Translations under genes and position numbers: made by a program
The notes under the pieces: model-generated
Databases searched by the model: none
Seen by the model: only the letters and a program-made list of their open reading frames with translations
Told to the model about the DNA's origin: nothing
DNA from: JAVBRU01 sp031547595
GTDB lineage: Bacteria > Bacillota > Clostridia > Christensenellales > Aristaeellaceae
Direction of reading: 5' to 3'
NCBI GenBank assembly: GCA_031547595.1
Contig: JAVBRU010000052.1
Location: 62,001 to 126,000, forward strand
Length of the DNA: 64,000 nt
Shown here: positions 51,778-60,671 of the stretch, one piece after another
How positions within the stretch are numbered: the first letter of the stretch is position 1
Layout of the letters: each line of letters opens with the position of its first letter

Positions 51778-53370
51778 ATGAAACGCATCGTATCCTTGCT
51801 GCTGGCTGCCGTGATGTGCCTGTGCCTGATGCCCCTGGCAATGGCCGAGACCTACACATCCGACAACGTAAACCCCGTGGGCGAATACCCCATCGTGAAG
51901 ACCCCCATCACCGTCACCGTGATGGGCCGCAAAAACGCCGGCGCTCCCGATTGGAGCGAGCTGGAGCTGTTCAAACGCCTCACCGAAATCACCGGCATCA
52001 GCTTTGAGTTTGAGATCGGCGAAACCGGCACCACCTTCACCGAGCAGAAGAACATCGCCTTGATGGGCAGAGAATATGCCGAAATCATTCTGCGCGATGA
52101 CAGCGCGGCCACCACCGACGAAGAAACCTACGGCCCCTTGGGTACATTCCTTGACCTGACCGACCTGATTGCGGAATATGCCCCCAACATCACCGCGATG
52201 TTTGAGAAGTATCCCGAAGTCAAGGCTGCCAGCACCGCCATGGACGGCAAAATCTATGGCCTTCCCTATGTTTTTGAAACCGCCACCACCCAGGGCCACA
52301 CCGGCTTCTTCTCCGAAGAATGGATGAAGAACGTGGGCATTGACAAAGTTCCCGAAACCGTTGATGAGCTGTATGAGATGCTGGTTGCCTTCAAAGAGCA
52401 GGATGCCAATGGAAATGGCGACCCTGACGATGAGATCCCCTTCACCTGCGCGGGCCTCAACACCACCATCCGCCGCCTGCTGATCCCCGCCTTCACTGGG
52501 ACCTCCGAAGGCCTGGGCTTTGACATCAAGGACGGCAAGATCGTGTACGCCCCCGCCCTGCCTGAATATAAGGAATTTCTGATCTACACCAACAAACTCT
52601 ACACCGAAGGCCTGCTGGATGCGGAATTCGCCATCCAGACCAGCCAGCAGTGGCTGGCCAAGGTGAAGGCGAACTTGAGCGGCGTGTACAGCAGCTCCCC
52701 CACTGGTCTGGATCCCAGCACCACCGCCCAGCAGCTGTCCCTGCCCCCGCTCACCAGCGCCACCAACGACACCCCCATGGCCATCAAGCCCGACAGCATC
52801 TATCCCGGCCGTGCGTTTATCACCGATCGTTGCAAGGATCCCGTGGCTGCCATCCGTCTGCTGGATATGTTCTACGCTACCGAAGAAAACGCTGTGGAAG
52901 GCTTCTACGGCAATACCTGCTTTGTGGGCTGGGAAGGTGAACACTGGCAGTACACCGACGAAACCAAGACCGCCTATCAGTGGATCGCCCCCATCACCGG
53001 CTTTGGCGATATCAACCTGAGCGTGTCTGTCAACATGGAACTGCCCGGCCTGCTCCAGTTCCCCGCGATGCCCGTTGGCGATTCCCTGATGGAAATGAAG
53101 GTGGAACAGGTCAACGCCATGCAAAAGCCCTATTACAAGGCTGCGTTCCCGATCAACGCCCGCTACACCGCTGAAGAATCCGAGCGTGGCAACATCATCG
53201 AGAACGACCTGTACTCCTACGTCACCAGCATGACCGTCAAGTTCATCACCGGCGAGAAGCCCATCAGCGAATTTGACAGCTACATCAAAACCCTCAACGA
53301 CATCGGCCTGCAGGAACTGCTCACCATCAAAGAAGCCGTTTACCAGCGCTGGATCGCTGCGATGGACTAA
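51778..53370 (+). CDS. Extracellular solute-binding protein, LplA/LipO type
   Basis: 530 residues from MKRIVSLLLA (GGGAGG upstream). Signal peptide cleaved at AMA-ET; no lipobox Cys. Long family of polysaccharide-binding proteins: TPITVTVMGRKN, DLTDLIAEYAPNITAMFEKYPEVK, DGKIYGLPYVFE, and DANGNGDPDDEIPFT (calcium-binding-like loop). Third gene of the importer; followed by a strong terminator. Confidence 0.94.
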   Translation: MKRIVSLLLAAVMCLCLMPLAMAETYTSDNVNPVGEYPIVKTPITVTVMGRKNAGAPDWSELELFKRLTEITGISFEFEIGETGTTFTEQKNIALMGREYAEIILRDDSAATTDEETYGPLGTFLDLTDLIAEYAPNITAMFEKYPEVKAASTAMDGKIYGLPYVFETATTQGHTGFFSEEWMKNVGIDKVPETVDELYEMLVAFKEQDANGNGDPDDEIPFTCAGLNTTIRRLLIPAFTGTSEGLGFDIKDGKIVYAPALPEYKEFLIYTNKLYTEGLLDAEFAIQTSQQWLAKVKANLSGVYSSSPTGLDPSTTAQQLSLPPLTSATNDTPMAIKPDSIYPGRAFITDRCKDPVAAIRLLDMFYATEENAVEGFYGNTCFVGWEGEHWQYTDETKTAYQWIAPITGFGDINLSVSVNMELPGLLQFPAMPVGDSLMEMKVEQVNAMQKPYYKAAFPINARYTAEESERGNIIENDLYSYVTSMTVKFITGEKPISEFDSYIKTLNDIGLQELLTIKEAVYQRWIAAMD

Positions 53371-53382
53371 ATTTATTCTCCC

Positions 53383-53418
53383 ATCAGGGGAGGGAGAACG
53401 CTCCCTCCCCTGATTTTT
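53383..53418 (+). terminator. Intrinsic terminator after the solute-binding gene
   Basis: ATCAGGGGAGGGAG - AACG - CTCCCTCCCCTGAT and five T. Fourteen perfect pairs. As it sits inside a co-directional run, it probably sets a lower level for the downstream enzymes than for the binding protein. Confidence 0.92.
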
Positions 53419-53433
53419 GAGGAAAGGCACGTT

Positions 53434-54903
53434 ATGATGTATCAATTTGCAACCGTACAGGACATGCTGCAGGGCCAAACCGCCTTTGCGGAGCATGATG
53501 TGGCGCAGGTGTTTGGCTATTACACGCCGGGCGATGATATGCCCCGTGCCTATGTTTTTGAGAAAGGCGCGTGGCGGCTGTGCCACAATGGCCAGGTTGA
53601 TTTTCGCGCCTATGGCGTAATGGGCACTGATCTGCCTGCCGATGATGCCCTGGACGCCATGATGAACGACCCTTCCGTGACGCACATTTTCGCCACCACA
53701 GACCTCGTGTTTACCCGCCGCCATACCTCCAGCCGCAGCGGCGTGACGCTGGACTTTGGCGGGCACCTTGTGACTGCGCCCGATATCGAGCCCTGCGCGC
53801 ACAACGATCCCTTCAGTGCGCTCATCCACCTCACGGGCCGTAAAACAGGCGTGTGCCAGCAGGTGGTGTTGACCCATCATTTGCCCGAGCTGTATGATAT
53901 TTTTGAGGTTGCGGACGCGTCCATGTTTACTGTGGACAGCTGGTGGCGCGTGCATGTGAACAACCTTGCCGGACGCGAAGAAAAAGAGATTGACAAGCTG
54001 CTTGAGGTGGTAGAGACCATGGACGCCACCCATGTGCGCTTTAACTATAAAATAGGCTGGGCGCTGGATGCGGGCAGAACCCTGACTTACGAGCAGGTGC
54101 TGCCGGTGCAGGGCACTCACATCCGCAATATGCGTTTTGACGGCAACGGCGGCGGCGAGTATAAGGGCATCCAGCCGCTGGCCATGGAATACTGCGTCAA
54201 CTGCAACGTGAGCGACATCCACGCCGCACGCACCTATTGGCCGGTGCTGCTGCGCCGCCACAATGTGTCGTATGTAACAGAAAGGTGCTCGCTGAACAAT
54301 CCCGTAGAAGTGGTGGTGGGCGGCACCGGGTATTTAACCCAGCAAATACACTGCCTGTACGGCGCGGTGCGCGATTGTCAGACCAGCAACGCAAGGCATT
54401 TGAACGATTTTACCGGCTGCGCGTATTGCGAGGCCGAGAACAACCACGGCGACGGCGATTTCCACGGGGCGTTTGTCACCCACGGGCAGTTTGAGCATGA
54501 CCTCAGTTTTGTGGGCAACTCTGGCCTTTTGTCCTTTGCCAACTCCGGCCCCACCTGGGGCAGCACCGCCAAGCGCATCACGGTGGTGCGGCATGTGGGC
54601 TGCTGGGGCATCGCCTTTGCCAAGATCAGCGATCTGACGCTGCGGGATGTGACGATCTATAAGACCGAGAAGTATGAGCAGTGCGGCGTGCTGCAAGTGA
54701 ACGCAGACGGCGCGCAGATCATCGGCTGCCAGGCGGATGAACTGATTTTCACCCAGCGAAGCGCCCGCTCCAAGCGCCCGAATGTGGTGCGGGATTGCTA
54801 TTTCACACGGGGTGTTACGAAGCAAACGGCGGGTGATGCGGCAGTCACCACCGCTATCACGGTGGAGAACACGTATCAAGAAGGGGGAAAAGTGCAATGG
54901 TGA
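53434..54903 (+). CDS. Right-handed beta-helix protein without signal peptide
   Basis: 489 residues. From about residue 85 on, repeated short strands rich in Asn, Gly, Val and His (VTLDFGGHLVTAPDI, GTHIRNMRFDGNGGGEYKGI, NCNVSDIHAARTYWPVLLRRHNVSYV in part, LTLRDVTIYKTEKYEQCGVLQVNADGAQIIGC in part) form a parallel beta-helix like those of polysaccharide lyases and epimerases. There is no signal peptide, so it should act in the cytoplasm, on an imported oligosaccharide. Unknown chemistry. It overlaps the dehydrogenase by 7 bp. Confidence 0.78.
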   Translation: MMYQFATVQDMLQGQTAFAEHDVAQVFGYYTPGDDMPRAYVFEKGAWRLCHNGQVDFRAYGVMGTDLPADDALDAMMNDPSVTHIFATTDLVFTRRHTSSRSGVTLDFGGHLVTAPDIEPCAHNDPFSALIHLTGRKTGVCQQVVLTHHLPELYDIFEVADASMFTVDSWWRVHVNNLAGREEKEIDKLLEVVETMDATHVRFNYKIGWALDAGRTLTYEQVLPVQGTHIRNMRFDGNGGGEYKGIQPLAMEYCVNCNVSDIHAARTYWPVLLRRHNVSYVTERCSLNNPVEVVVGGTGYLTQQIHCLYGAVRDCQTSNARHLNDFTGCAYCEAENNHGDGDFHGAFVTHGQFEHDLSFVGNSGLLSFANSGPTWGSTAKRITVVRHVGCWGIAFAKISDLTLRDVTIYKTEKYEQCGVLQVNADGAQIIGCQADELIFTQRSARSKRPNVVRDCYFTRGVTKQTAGDAAVTTAITVENTYQEGGKVQW

Positions 54904-55895
54904 ACATTCTGGTAACGGTGCCCCAGGGCCCCGTGTTTGACACGTTTTTTAATGAGGAGCTGAAGGCCGCGCTGGCAAATCAGGGCCATGTGACCTACAA
55001 TCCCCTGGGGCGGCAGTATACGCCTAAGGAACTGGCCGAAGCCTTGGCTGGCCAGCATGTGCTGGTGACGGGCTGGGGCACGCCGGTATTGACCGGGGAA
55101 GTGCTGAAGAACGCCGATGTCTTGCGCATGGTGGCGCACACCGGCGGCTCGGTCAAGCCCTATGTGACGGACGAGGTGTACGACAGGGGCATCGCGGTGG
55201 TGAGCGGCAACAACGTGTTTGCGCTGTCTGTTGCCGAGGGCGTAATTGCCTATGCGCTGGCCGCGCTGCGGGATATTCCGCGCTATTCCACCGAGCTGCA
55301 AAAGGGCATCTGGCCCCCGTCCTTCAACAACAAGGGCCTCTTGGACCGTAAAGTGGGCCTGGTCGGTTATGGCATGATCGCCGGGTATGTGGTGGATATG
55401 CTCAAGCCCTTCAGCACGCCGATCAGCGTGTTCAGCCGCCATTTGAAAGAGGAAGTCTGCCAGCAGAAGGGGCTGACCAAGGCGTCGCTTGAGGAGATTT
55501 TCGCCACCTGCGATGTGGTGTCCATCCACAGCGGCATGACGGCGGAGAATTACCACCTCATCACCCGCGAGCTGCTGGAAAGCATGAAGCCCGGGGCGCT
55601 GCTGATCAACACCGCCCGGGGCGCGATTATCGATGAAGAGGCGCTGATAGCGGTATTGCATCAAGGCAATATCACTGCTGCGCTGGACGTGTACGAGCAG
55701 GAGCCTCTGCCCGCTGACCACCCGCTGATGAGCTGCCCCAATACCTTGCTGATGCCACATATGGGCGGCCCGACCATAGACCGCCGTTTGGCGGTGACCC
55801 GGCAGGTGATCGGCGATATTGGCCGCTTCTTTGCGGGCGAGGCGCTGATGTGCCCCATTGACCGGGCCTACGCCAACAAAATGTCCACGATATAA
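54897..55895 (+). CDS. D-isomer-specific 2-hydroxyacid dehydrogenase
   Basis: 332 residues. NAD site GLVGYGMIAG, catalytic Arg in NTARGAIIDE, Glu in DVYEQEP and His in MPHMGG. Interconverts a 2-hydroxy acid and a 2-keto acid with NAD(P). The start overlaps the beta-helix gene, with AAGGGGG 8 bp before the ATG. It fits a pathway through sugar-derived keto acids shared with the DapA-like aldolase across the divergent promoter. Confidence 0.94.
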   Translation: MVNILVTVPQGPVFDTFFNEELKAALANQGHVTYNPLGRQYTPKELAEALAGQHVLVTGWGTPVLTGEVLKNADVLRMVAHTGGSVKPYVTDEVYDRGIAVVSGNNVFALSVAEGVIAYALAALRDIPRYSTELQKGIWPPSFNNKGLLDRKVGLVGYGMIAGYVVDMLKPFSTPISVFSRHLKEEVCQQKGLTKASLEEIFATCDVVSIHSGMTAENYHLITRELLESMKPGALLINTARGAIIDEEALIAVLHQGNITAALDVYEQEPLPADHPLMSCPNTLLMPHMGGPTIDRRLAVTRQVIGDIGRFFAGEALMCPIDRAYANKMSTI

Positions 55896-55904
55896 TAATA
55901 AAAG

Positions 55905-55970
55905 GTGGGGGTGCAGGGAGTACTACTCCCTGCCGAGGGTCTGGGGCGAGCAGCCCCAGCGTCCCCCTCG
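55905..55970 (-). repeat. Double-hairpin repeat, copy G (reverse, within an operon)
   Basis: CAGGGAGTACTACTCCCTG (55914-55932) and CTGGGGCGAGCAGCCCCAG (55941-55959). Inverted compared with the flanking plus-strand genes, and it runs up to the AGGAG of the next gene. Confidence 0.82.
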
Positions 55971-55985
55971 AGGAGTAATCAATCT

Positions 55986-57260
55986 ATGAAGAAGTTAACT
56001 TTAGCCCTGATCGGTGCGGGCGAGCGCGGTGCCAACTGCTACGCACCCTATGCCAAACTGCACGGATACGAAGTGGCGTTCATCGCCGTTGCCGATCCCG
56101 ATCAAAAGCGCCGCGATACCTTTGCAAAGGCATACAACGTTCCGGAGGGCGGCCTGTTTGACAGCGCTGACGCATTTTTTGCGCAGCCGAAGTGCGCCGA
56201 TGCCGTGCTGATCTGCACGCAGGACAGCCAGCACTATGCCCACGCCGTGCAGGCGATTGAAAGGGGCTATACGCTGCTGCTGGAAAAACCCCTTTCCCCC
56301 AGCCCGCGCGAATGCCTGGAGCTGGAGCGGCTGGCCACAGCGCACGGCACCACGGTGGTGGTGTGCCACGTGATGCGCTACACCCCCTTCTTCCGCAAAA
56401 TCAAGGAGCTGATTGACGGCGGCGCGATTGGCGAGCTGGTGAACATCACGCATACCGAAAACATCGGCTATTGGCATTATGCACACAGCTATGTGCGCGG
56501 CAACTGGCATGTCACGAAGGACAGCTCCCCGCTGATCCTGGCCAAGTGCTGCCATGATATGGACATCCTGGCGTGGCTGGTCGGCTCGCGACTGCAGTCC
56601 GTGTCCTCATTTGGCGATCTCAAATATTTCAATGAGCAGCACGCACCGGAGGGCGCGCCGCAGCGCTGCACCGATGGCTGCCCGCACCAGAGCGAGTGCC
56701 CCTATTATGCGCCCAAGATGTACCTGCAGGATGATATCGGCTGGGACACCATCTGGTCGTGCCTGGGCGGAGACAGAAGCTATGAAGCGCGGCTGAAGGC
56801 GCTGAAGGAAGGCCCCTACGGCAAGTGCGTGTTCCACAACGACAACGATGTGGTGGATCATCAGATCGCGTCCATGCGCTTTGAAAACGGCGTGACGGTG
56901 GCCTTCACCATGAGCGCGTTCAACAACGCGTGCGACCGCACCATCAAAATCATGGGCACCAAGGGCGAAATCCGCGCATCCATGGACGGCAACATTGTAG
57001 AGGTCAGCGAGTTTGGCCAGGGCATCATGGGCGGCAACGTGACGCAGTACCACATCAACCACGGCAGCAGCGGCCATAGCGGCGGCGACGAGGGCATTAT
57101 GGAGGATTTTGTGCGCGTGCTGAAGGACGGCAAGGCCAATACCAACCTGCTTTCGCAGTCTGTGCACAGCCATATCATGTCTTTTGCAACAGAAGAATCG
57201 CGCCTGACAGGAAAAACGGTGAATGTGCGCGAATATGAACAGAGCATTTTGACGAAATAA
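55986..57260 (+). CDS. Gfo/Idh/MocA-family oxidoreductase with cysteine-rich insertion
   Basis: 424 residues from MKKLTLALIGAGERG (AGGAG upstream); the longer frame would read through repeat G. Nucleotide motif GAGERG, LLEKPLSPS with the catalytic Lys, VCHVMRYTPFF, and the ACCHDMDILAWL His-Asp pair (seen as KCCHDMDILAWL). An insertion with CTDGCPHQSECPYYAP (about residues 226-241) carries three Cys and a His and may bind metal. Sugar or cyclitol oxidoreductase; substrate unknown. Confidence 0.93.
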   Translation: MKKLTLALIGAGERGANCYAPYAKLHGYEVAFIAVADPDQKRRDTFAKAYNVPEGGLFDSADAFFAQPKCADAVLICTQDSQHYAHAVQAIERGYTLLLEKPLSPSPRECLELERLATAHGTTVVVCHVMRYTPFFRKIKELIDGGAIGELVNITHTENIGYWHYAHSYVRGNWHVTKDSSPLILAKCCHDMDILAWLVGSRLQSVSSFGDLKYFNEQHAPEGAPQRCTDGCPHQSECPYYAPKMYLQDDIGWDTIWSCLGGDRSYEARLKALKEGPYGKCVFHNDNDVVDHQIASMRFENGVTVAFTMSAFNNACDRTIKIMGTKGEIRASMDGNIVEVSEFGQGIMGGNVTQYHINHGSSGHSGGDEGIMEDFVRVLKDGKANTNLLSQSVHSHIMSFATEESRLTGKTVNVREYEQSILTK

Positions 57261-57272
57261 AGGAGTGCTCTG

Positions 57273-58388
57273 ATGGAAATTTTAGACGGAAGCGCTTTTG
57301 CCCCGGAACAGCTGGTGGACTTTGCGGATTTTGTGTTCAGCAAGTCCGAGCGCCCGCACGATTTTGCCACCCTGCTGCCCAAGATGTATGGTGCCGGGCG
57401 CGTGCCGCTTGATCATCATGTGGTGGCGGTAGAGGATGGGCAGATCCTGGGCATGGCGCTGTACAACCCCTTCACACTGATGGCGGGCGACACCGCGCTG
57501 AAGGGCGTGGGCGTGGGCACGGTCAGCGTGCATCCCCGTGCACAGGGCAAGGGCGTGATGAAAGCCGTGATGAATGCCCTGCTGGATACGCGGGCAGCCA
57601 AGGAAGCGGATTTTCTCATCCTCGGCGGTCAGCGCCAGCGCTATGAGTATTATGGGTTCACGCCCATGTGCCGGCGCTATTGCCATGAAGTCGGCACCGA
57701 TAACGTGCGCCATGCGCTGCGCGATACGCCGGAGAATATCAAGATTGTGCCCTTTACCGATGAATATGTTGCGCCTGCCCTGGCGCTTCATGACACGCAG
57801 CCCTCTCATGTGCAGCGCAGCGCAGCGGATTTTATCATCACCCTGCGCTCGTGGAACGCCACACCCTATGTGTTCCTCAAAAAAGGAAAGTTTTCCGGTT
57901 ACTGCTCGGTGTGCGGCGGGCATGTGGGCGAGTTCGTGATGGAGAATTACGAGGATATTCTGCCCGCTGTCAAGGCATTGAGCAGACATGTGAACGGGCA
58001 TTTGCAATTTGTTTGCTCGCCCCTGCATCCTGCCAACCATGCATTGGCGTCCATTGCCGAAAGCACGTCCAGCGATGACGCACATTCCTGCCGCATTCAG
58101 CATCTGGACAAGGTGACACAGGCGATGTTTGATATGTATCGCTCCCTTGGCGGGCTGCCCGAGGGGCAGTTTGGCCTGCCCATTGCAGGCGAGGGCATGT
58201 TATTCATCAAAAACAGCCACAGCGAAGGTGCGCAGGTGAAGTTTCAGGTTTTGAACACCGGCGCGGGCATCAGCCGGATGGAAGCCGCGCGCAGGCTGTT
58301 TTCCAACAGTGCACAGCTGATGTCCTTTGCGGCGCCGGGCGGCTGGTTCCCGCTGCCGCTGTTTGTGGGCGAGCCGGATTTGGTGTGA
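57273..58388 (+). CDS. GNAT-family N-acetyltransferase (Eis-like two-domain size)
   Basis: 371 residues. Acetyl-CoA site VGTVSVHPRAQGKGVMKAVMNALL (residues about 73-96). An extra C-terminal half (about 150-370) recalls Eis/GCN5-type enzymes with a second GNAT-like domain and a sterol-carrier-like end. AAAGGAG precedes the ATG; 12 bp behind the Gfo/Idh gene, so same operon. Substrate unknown. Confidence 0.86.
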   Translation: MEILDGSAFAPEQLVDFADFVFSKSERPHDFATLLPKMYGAGRVPLDHHVVAVEDGQILGMALYNPFTLMAGDTALKGVGVGTVSVHPRAQGKGVMKAVMNALLDTRAAKEADFLILGGQRQRYEYYGFTPMCRRYCHEVGTDNVRHALRDTPENIKIVPFTDEYVAPALALHDTQPSHVQRSAADFIITLRSWNATPYVFLKKGKFSGYCSVCGGHVGEFVMENYEDILPAVKALSRHVNGHLQFVCSPLHPANHALASIAESTSSDDAHSCRIQHLDKVTQAMFDMYRSLGGLPEGQFGLPIAGEGMLFIKNSHSEGAQVKFQVLNTGAGISRMEAARRLFSNSAQLMSFAAPGGWFPLPLFVGEPDLV

Positions 58389-58399
58389 TTTGGTGGTGG

Positions 58400-58470
58400 G
58401 GACGAAGAGACGCTGGGGCTACTCGCCCCAGACCCTCGCAAGGGAGCAGTGCTCCCTTGACCTCCACTCT
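58400..58470 (+). repeat. Double-hairpin repeat, copy H
   Basis: CTGGGGCTACTCGCCCCAG (58413-58431) and AAGGGAGCAGTGCTCCCTT (58440-58458), 11 bp behind the GNAT gene and co-oriented; separates it from GH43. Confidence 0.82.
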
Positions 58471-58533
58471 AAGCACAAAAATAAACATGCGCGCAGCGCA
58501 TTCTTGAATAGACTGAAGGCAGGGAGAAGAACG

Positions 58534-59937
58534 ATGAAAGCAGCCGCATTGAACCCCTATTTGCCGTCTTGGGAGTATATTCCCGACGGCGAGCCTTATG
58601 TGTTTAATAATAGAGTGTATATTTATGGCTCACATGACCATTATAATGGTCATGTGTTTTGCTTGGGAGACTATGTATGCTGGTCGGCACCGGTGGATGA
58701 CCTTGGAAACTGGCACTACGAAGGTGTGATTTATCCCAAAACAGAGGATCCGCTGAACAAAGAAGGAAAAATGTGCCTGTATGCTCCGGATGTGACAGTG
58801 GGGCCGGACGGAAGATACTATCTGTATTATGTGCTGGACCATGTTTCCATTGTGTCCGTGGCGGTTTGCGATACGCCGGCAGGCAGGTATCAATTTTATG
58901 GGTATGTGCATTATGCGGACGGAACCAGACTGGGAGAGCGTCTGGGGGACGAGCCGCAGTTTGACCCTGCTGTGTTGACAGAAGGGGAGCAGGTTTATCT
59001 GTACACCGGCTTTTGCGGCCGCGGGGATAAGTCCAGAACAGGGGCTATGGCCACCGTGCTGGAAAAGGATATGCTGACAATCAAAAAAGCGCCGGTGATT
59101 GTGGCGCCAGGCTGTGAGTACAGCAAGGGGACCGGATACGAAGGGCATGCATTTTTTGAGGCGCCCTCCATCAGAAAACATGAAAACACCTATTATTTGA
59201 TTTATTCATCCGAAGTCATGCACGAGCTTTGCTATGCCACAAGCGACAAGCCGACGGAGGGGTTTTGCTACCGAGGGGTCATCGTGAGCAATTGCGACCT
59301 GCATATTGACAGCTATAAGCCTGCCAATCTTCCCATGGCATATGGTGCCAACAATCATGGAAGCATTGTGGAAATTGCCGGAAAATGGTATATCTTCTAT
59401 CATCGGCATACCAATGGCACATGGTATTGCAGGCAGGGCTGTGCGGAAGAAATTTGCATCCAAGAAGACGGCGGTATCCAGCAGGTGGAAATGACATCCT
59501 GCGGCTTGAATGGCGGCCCGCTGCTTGGCGAGGGAGAATATCCAGCCTACTTGGCATGCAATCTGTTGAGGGATGAGCCGTCCATCTATGTGGGCGGGGA
59601 CAAGTTTCCCAAGATTGTGCAAGAGGGCAGGGATGGCGATGAGCATCATGGCTATATAGCCAACATGACCAAGAGCGCCACGGCCGGTTTCAAATATTTT
59701 GATTGCAAGAATGTCAAGAAAATCAGAATCACGGCAAGGGGTTATGGTTCCGGCGATTTTGAAATCAAAACCAGCTGGGACGGCGAAGTGCTTTCGCGCA
59801 TCAGGGTGGTATACGCGAATGTATGGGAAACCTATGAGGGCGAAATCAATATTCCCGCTGGGATCTGGCCGATTTATATCACCTATGCAGGCGAGGGAAA
59901 TGTCAGCCTCAAGTCTTTTGAGTTGATAAGGGGATAG
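58534..59937 (+). CDS. Glycoside hydrolase family 43 protein with C-terminal CBM6-like domain
   Basis: 467 residues from MKAAALNPYLPSWEYIPDGEP (AGGGAG upstream). No signal peptide, so cytoplasmic. Five-bladed propeller (about 1-320): Asp in YIPDGEP is the base, LYAPDVTV holds the pKa-setting Asp and FFEAPSIRK the acid Glu. Residues about 330-467 are a beta-sandwich resembling CBM6. Likely an arabinosidase/xylosidase working on imported oligosaccharides. Somewhat less GC-rich than its neighbours, which hints at later acquisition. Confidence 0.92.
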   Translation: MKAAALNPYLPSWEYIPDGEPYVFNNRVYIYGSHDHYNGHVFCLGDYVCWSAPVDDLGNWHYEGVIYPKTEDPLNKEGKMCLYAPDVTVGPDGRYYLYYVLDHVSIVSVAVCDTPAGRYQFYGYVHYADGTRLGERLGDEPQFDPAVLTEGEQVYLYTGFCGRGDKSRTGAMATVLEKDMLTIKKAPVIVAPGCEYSKGTGYEGHAFFEAPSIRKHENTYYLIYSSEVMHELCYATSDKPTEGFCYRGVIVSNCDLHIDSYKPANLPMAYGANNHGSIVEIAGKWYIFYHRHTNGTWYCRQGCAEEICIQEDGGIQQVEMTSCGLNGGPLLGEGEYPAYLACNLLRDEPSIYVGGDKFPKIVQEGRDGDEHHGYIANMTKSATAGFKYFDCKNVKKIRITARGYGSGDFEIKTSWDGEVLSRIRVVYANVWETYEGEINIPAGIWPIYITYAGEGNVSLKSFELIRG

Positions 59938-60046
59938 TACCGTCAGGCATCGAACAGCTGCTCGATTGAAGCCATACAGAACCATCCCTTGTATGAATCT
60001 TGTAGGATTGCCGCCTTGATTTGCAACCGCTAGGAAGGTGAAGTAA

Positions 60047-60637
60047 ATGCTGTTATACCATTATTTCGAGAGACAATCTGGCCCTTTTGCGCCGCTCACA
60101 ACTCTTCCTTATGAAGAGGCCAGGGGAGTTTTGATTGCGCAAAAAGCAGCAGGTAAATTTCGAAACCCAGATGTCGATGGCTTTCTAAAAAAGAGATATA
60201 ACCGGGATGAAAAACTATATGCCTTTTTTGTTGAGCATGGCGGCTGCCCACAAATAAAAAACCCAATTTATATGTTTCTTGGTGAACAACCCCAATGGAT
60301 GTCAGCATATGAAGACGCAGATTCCATTGCGATTCCCATGAATGAATTTGATCCATTAACAGTTTCTTTTACATATGGAGATTCCTTTGCCGTTCTTAAC
60401 CCTGCATTGTTTGGTGCTGAGGAATATTGGGGTAAAGTCTACTTTGCAAATGAAATGAAAGAAATTATAGAACGCCATGGTTTTCCACCTTATGTAGAAT
60501 ATGATTTTAAGAAAGGTATTTACCCTGTAGACAAAAGTATTCATGATCAACTTAAATATATAGAAGCTCAGGTTTGGAACACAGATGTTTTAGCCAAATA
60601 CCGCAGCAAATGGCTTGCTGATAACCCCATAAAATAA
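60047..60637 (+). CDS. Conserved hypothetical protein, AT-rich
   Basis: 196 residues, soluble, no signal peptide. MLLYHYFERQSGPFAPLTTLPYEEARGVL... and the C-terminal YIEAQVWNTDVLAKY resemble a group of unnamed Firmicutes proteins that I recall only by pattern; no function is assigned. AGGAAGGTGA precedes the start. Base composition is clearly lower in GC than the flanks. Confidence 0.7.
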   Translation: MLLYHYFERQSGPFAPLTTLPYEEARGVLIAQKAAGKFRNPDVDGFLKKRYNRDEKLYAFFVEHGGCPQIKNPIYMFLGEQPQWMSAYEDADSIAIPMNEFDPLTVSFTYGDSFAVLNPALFGAEEYWGKVYFANEMKEIIERHGFPPYVEYDFKKGIYPVDKSIHDQLKYIEAQVWNTDVLAKYRSKWLADNPIK

Positions 60638-60671
60638 TTATTATCGACAATGAATAGCCCCGGAGGTGCAT

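Noticed and set aside
51745..54261. Minus-strand open frame of 838 codons
   Set aside because: Crosses two unrelated plus-strand genes and a terminator; composition is that of a GC-rich shadow frame.
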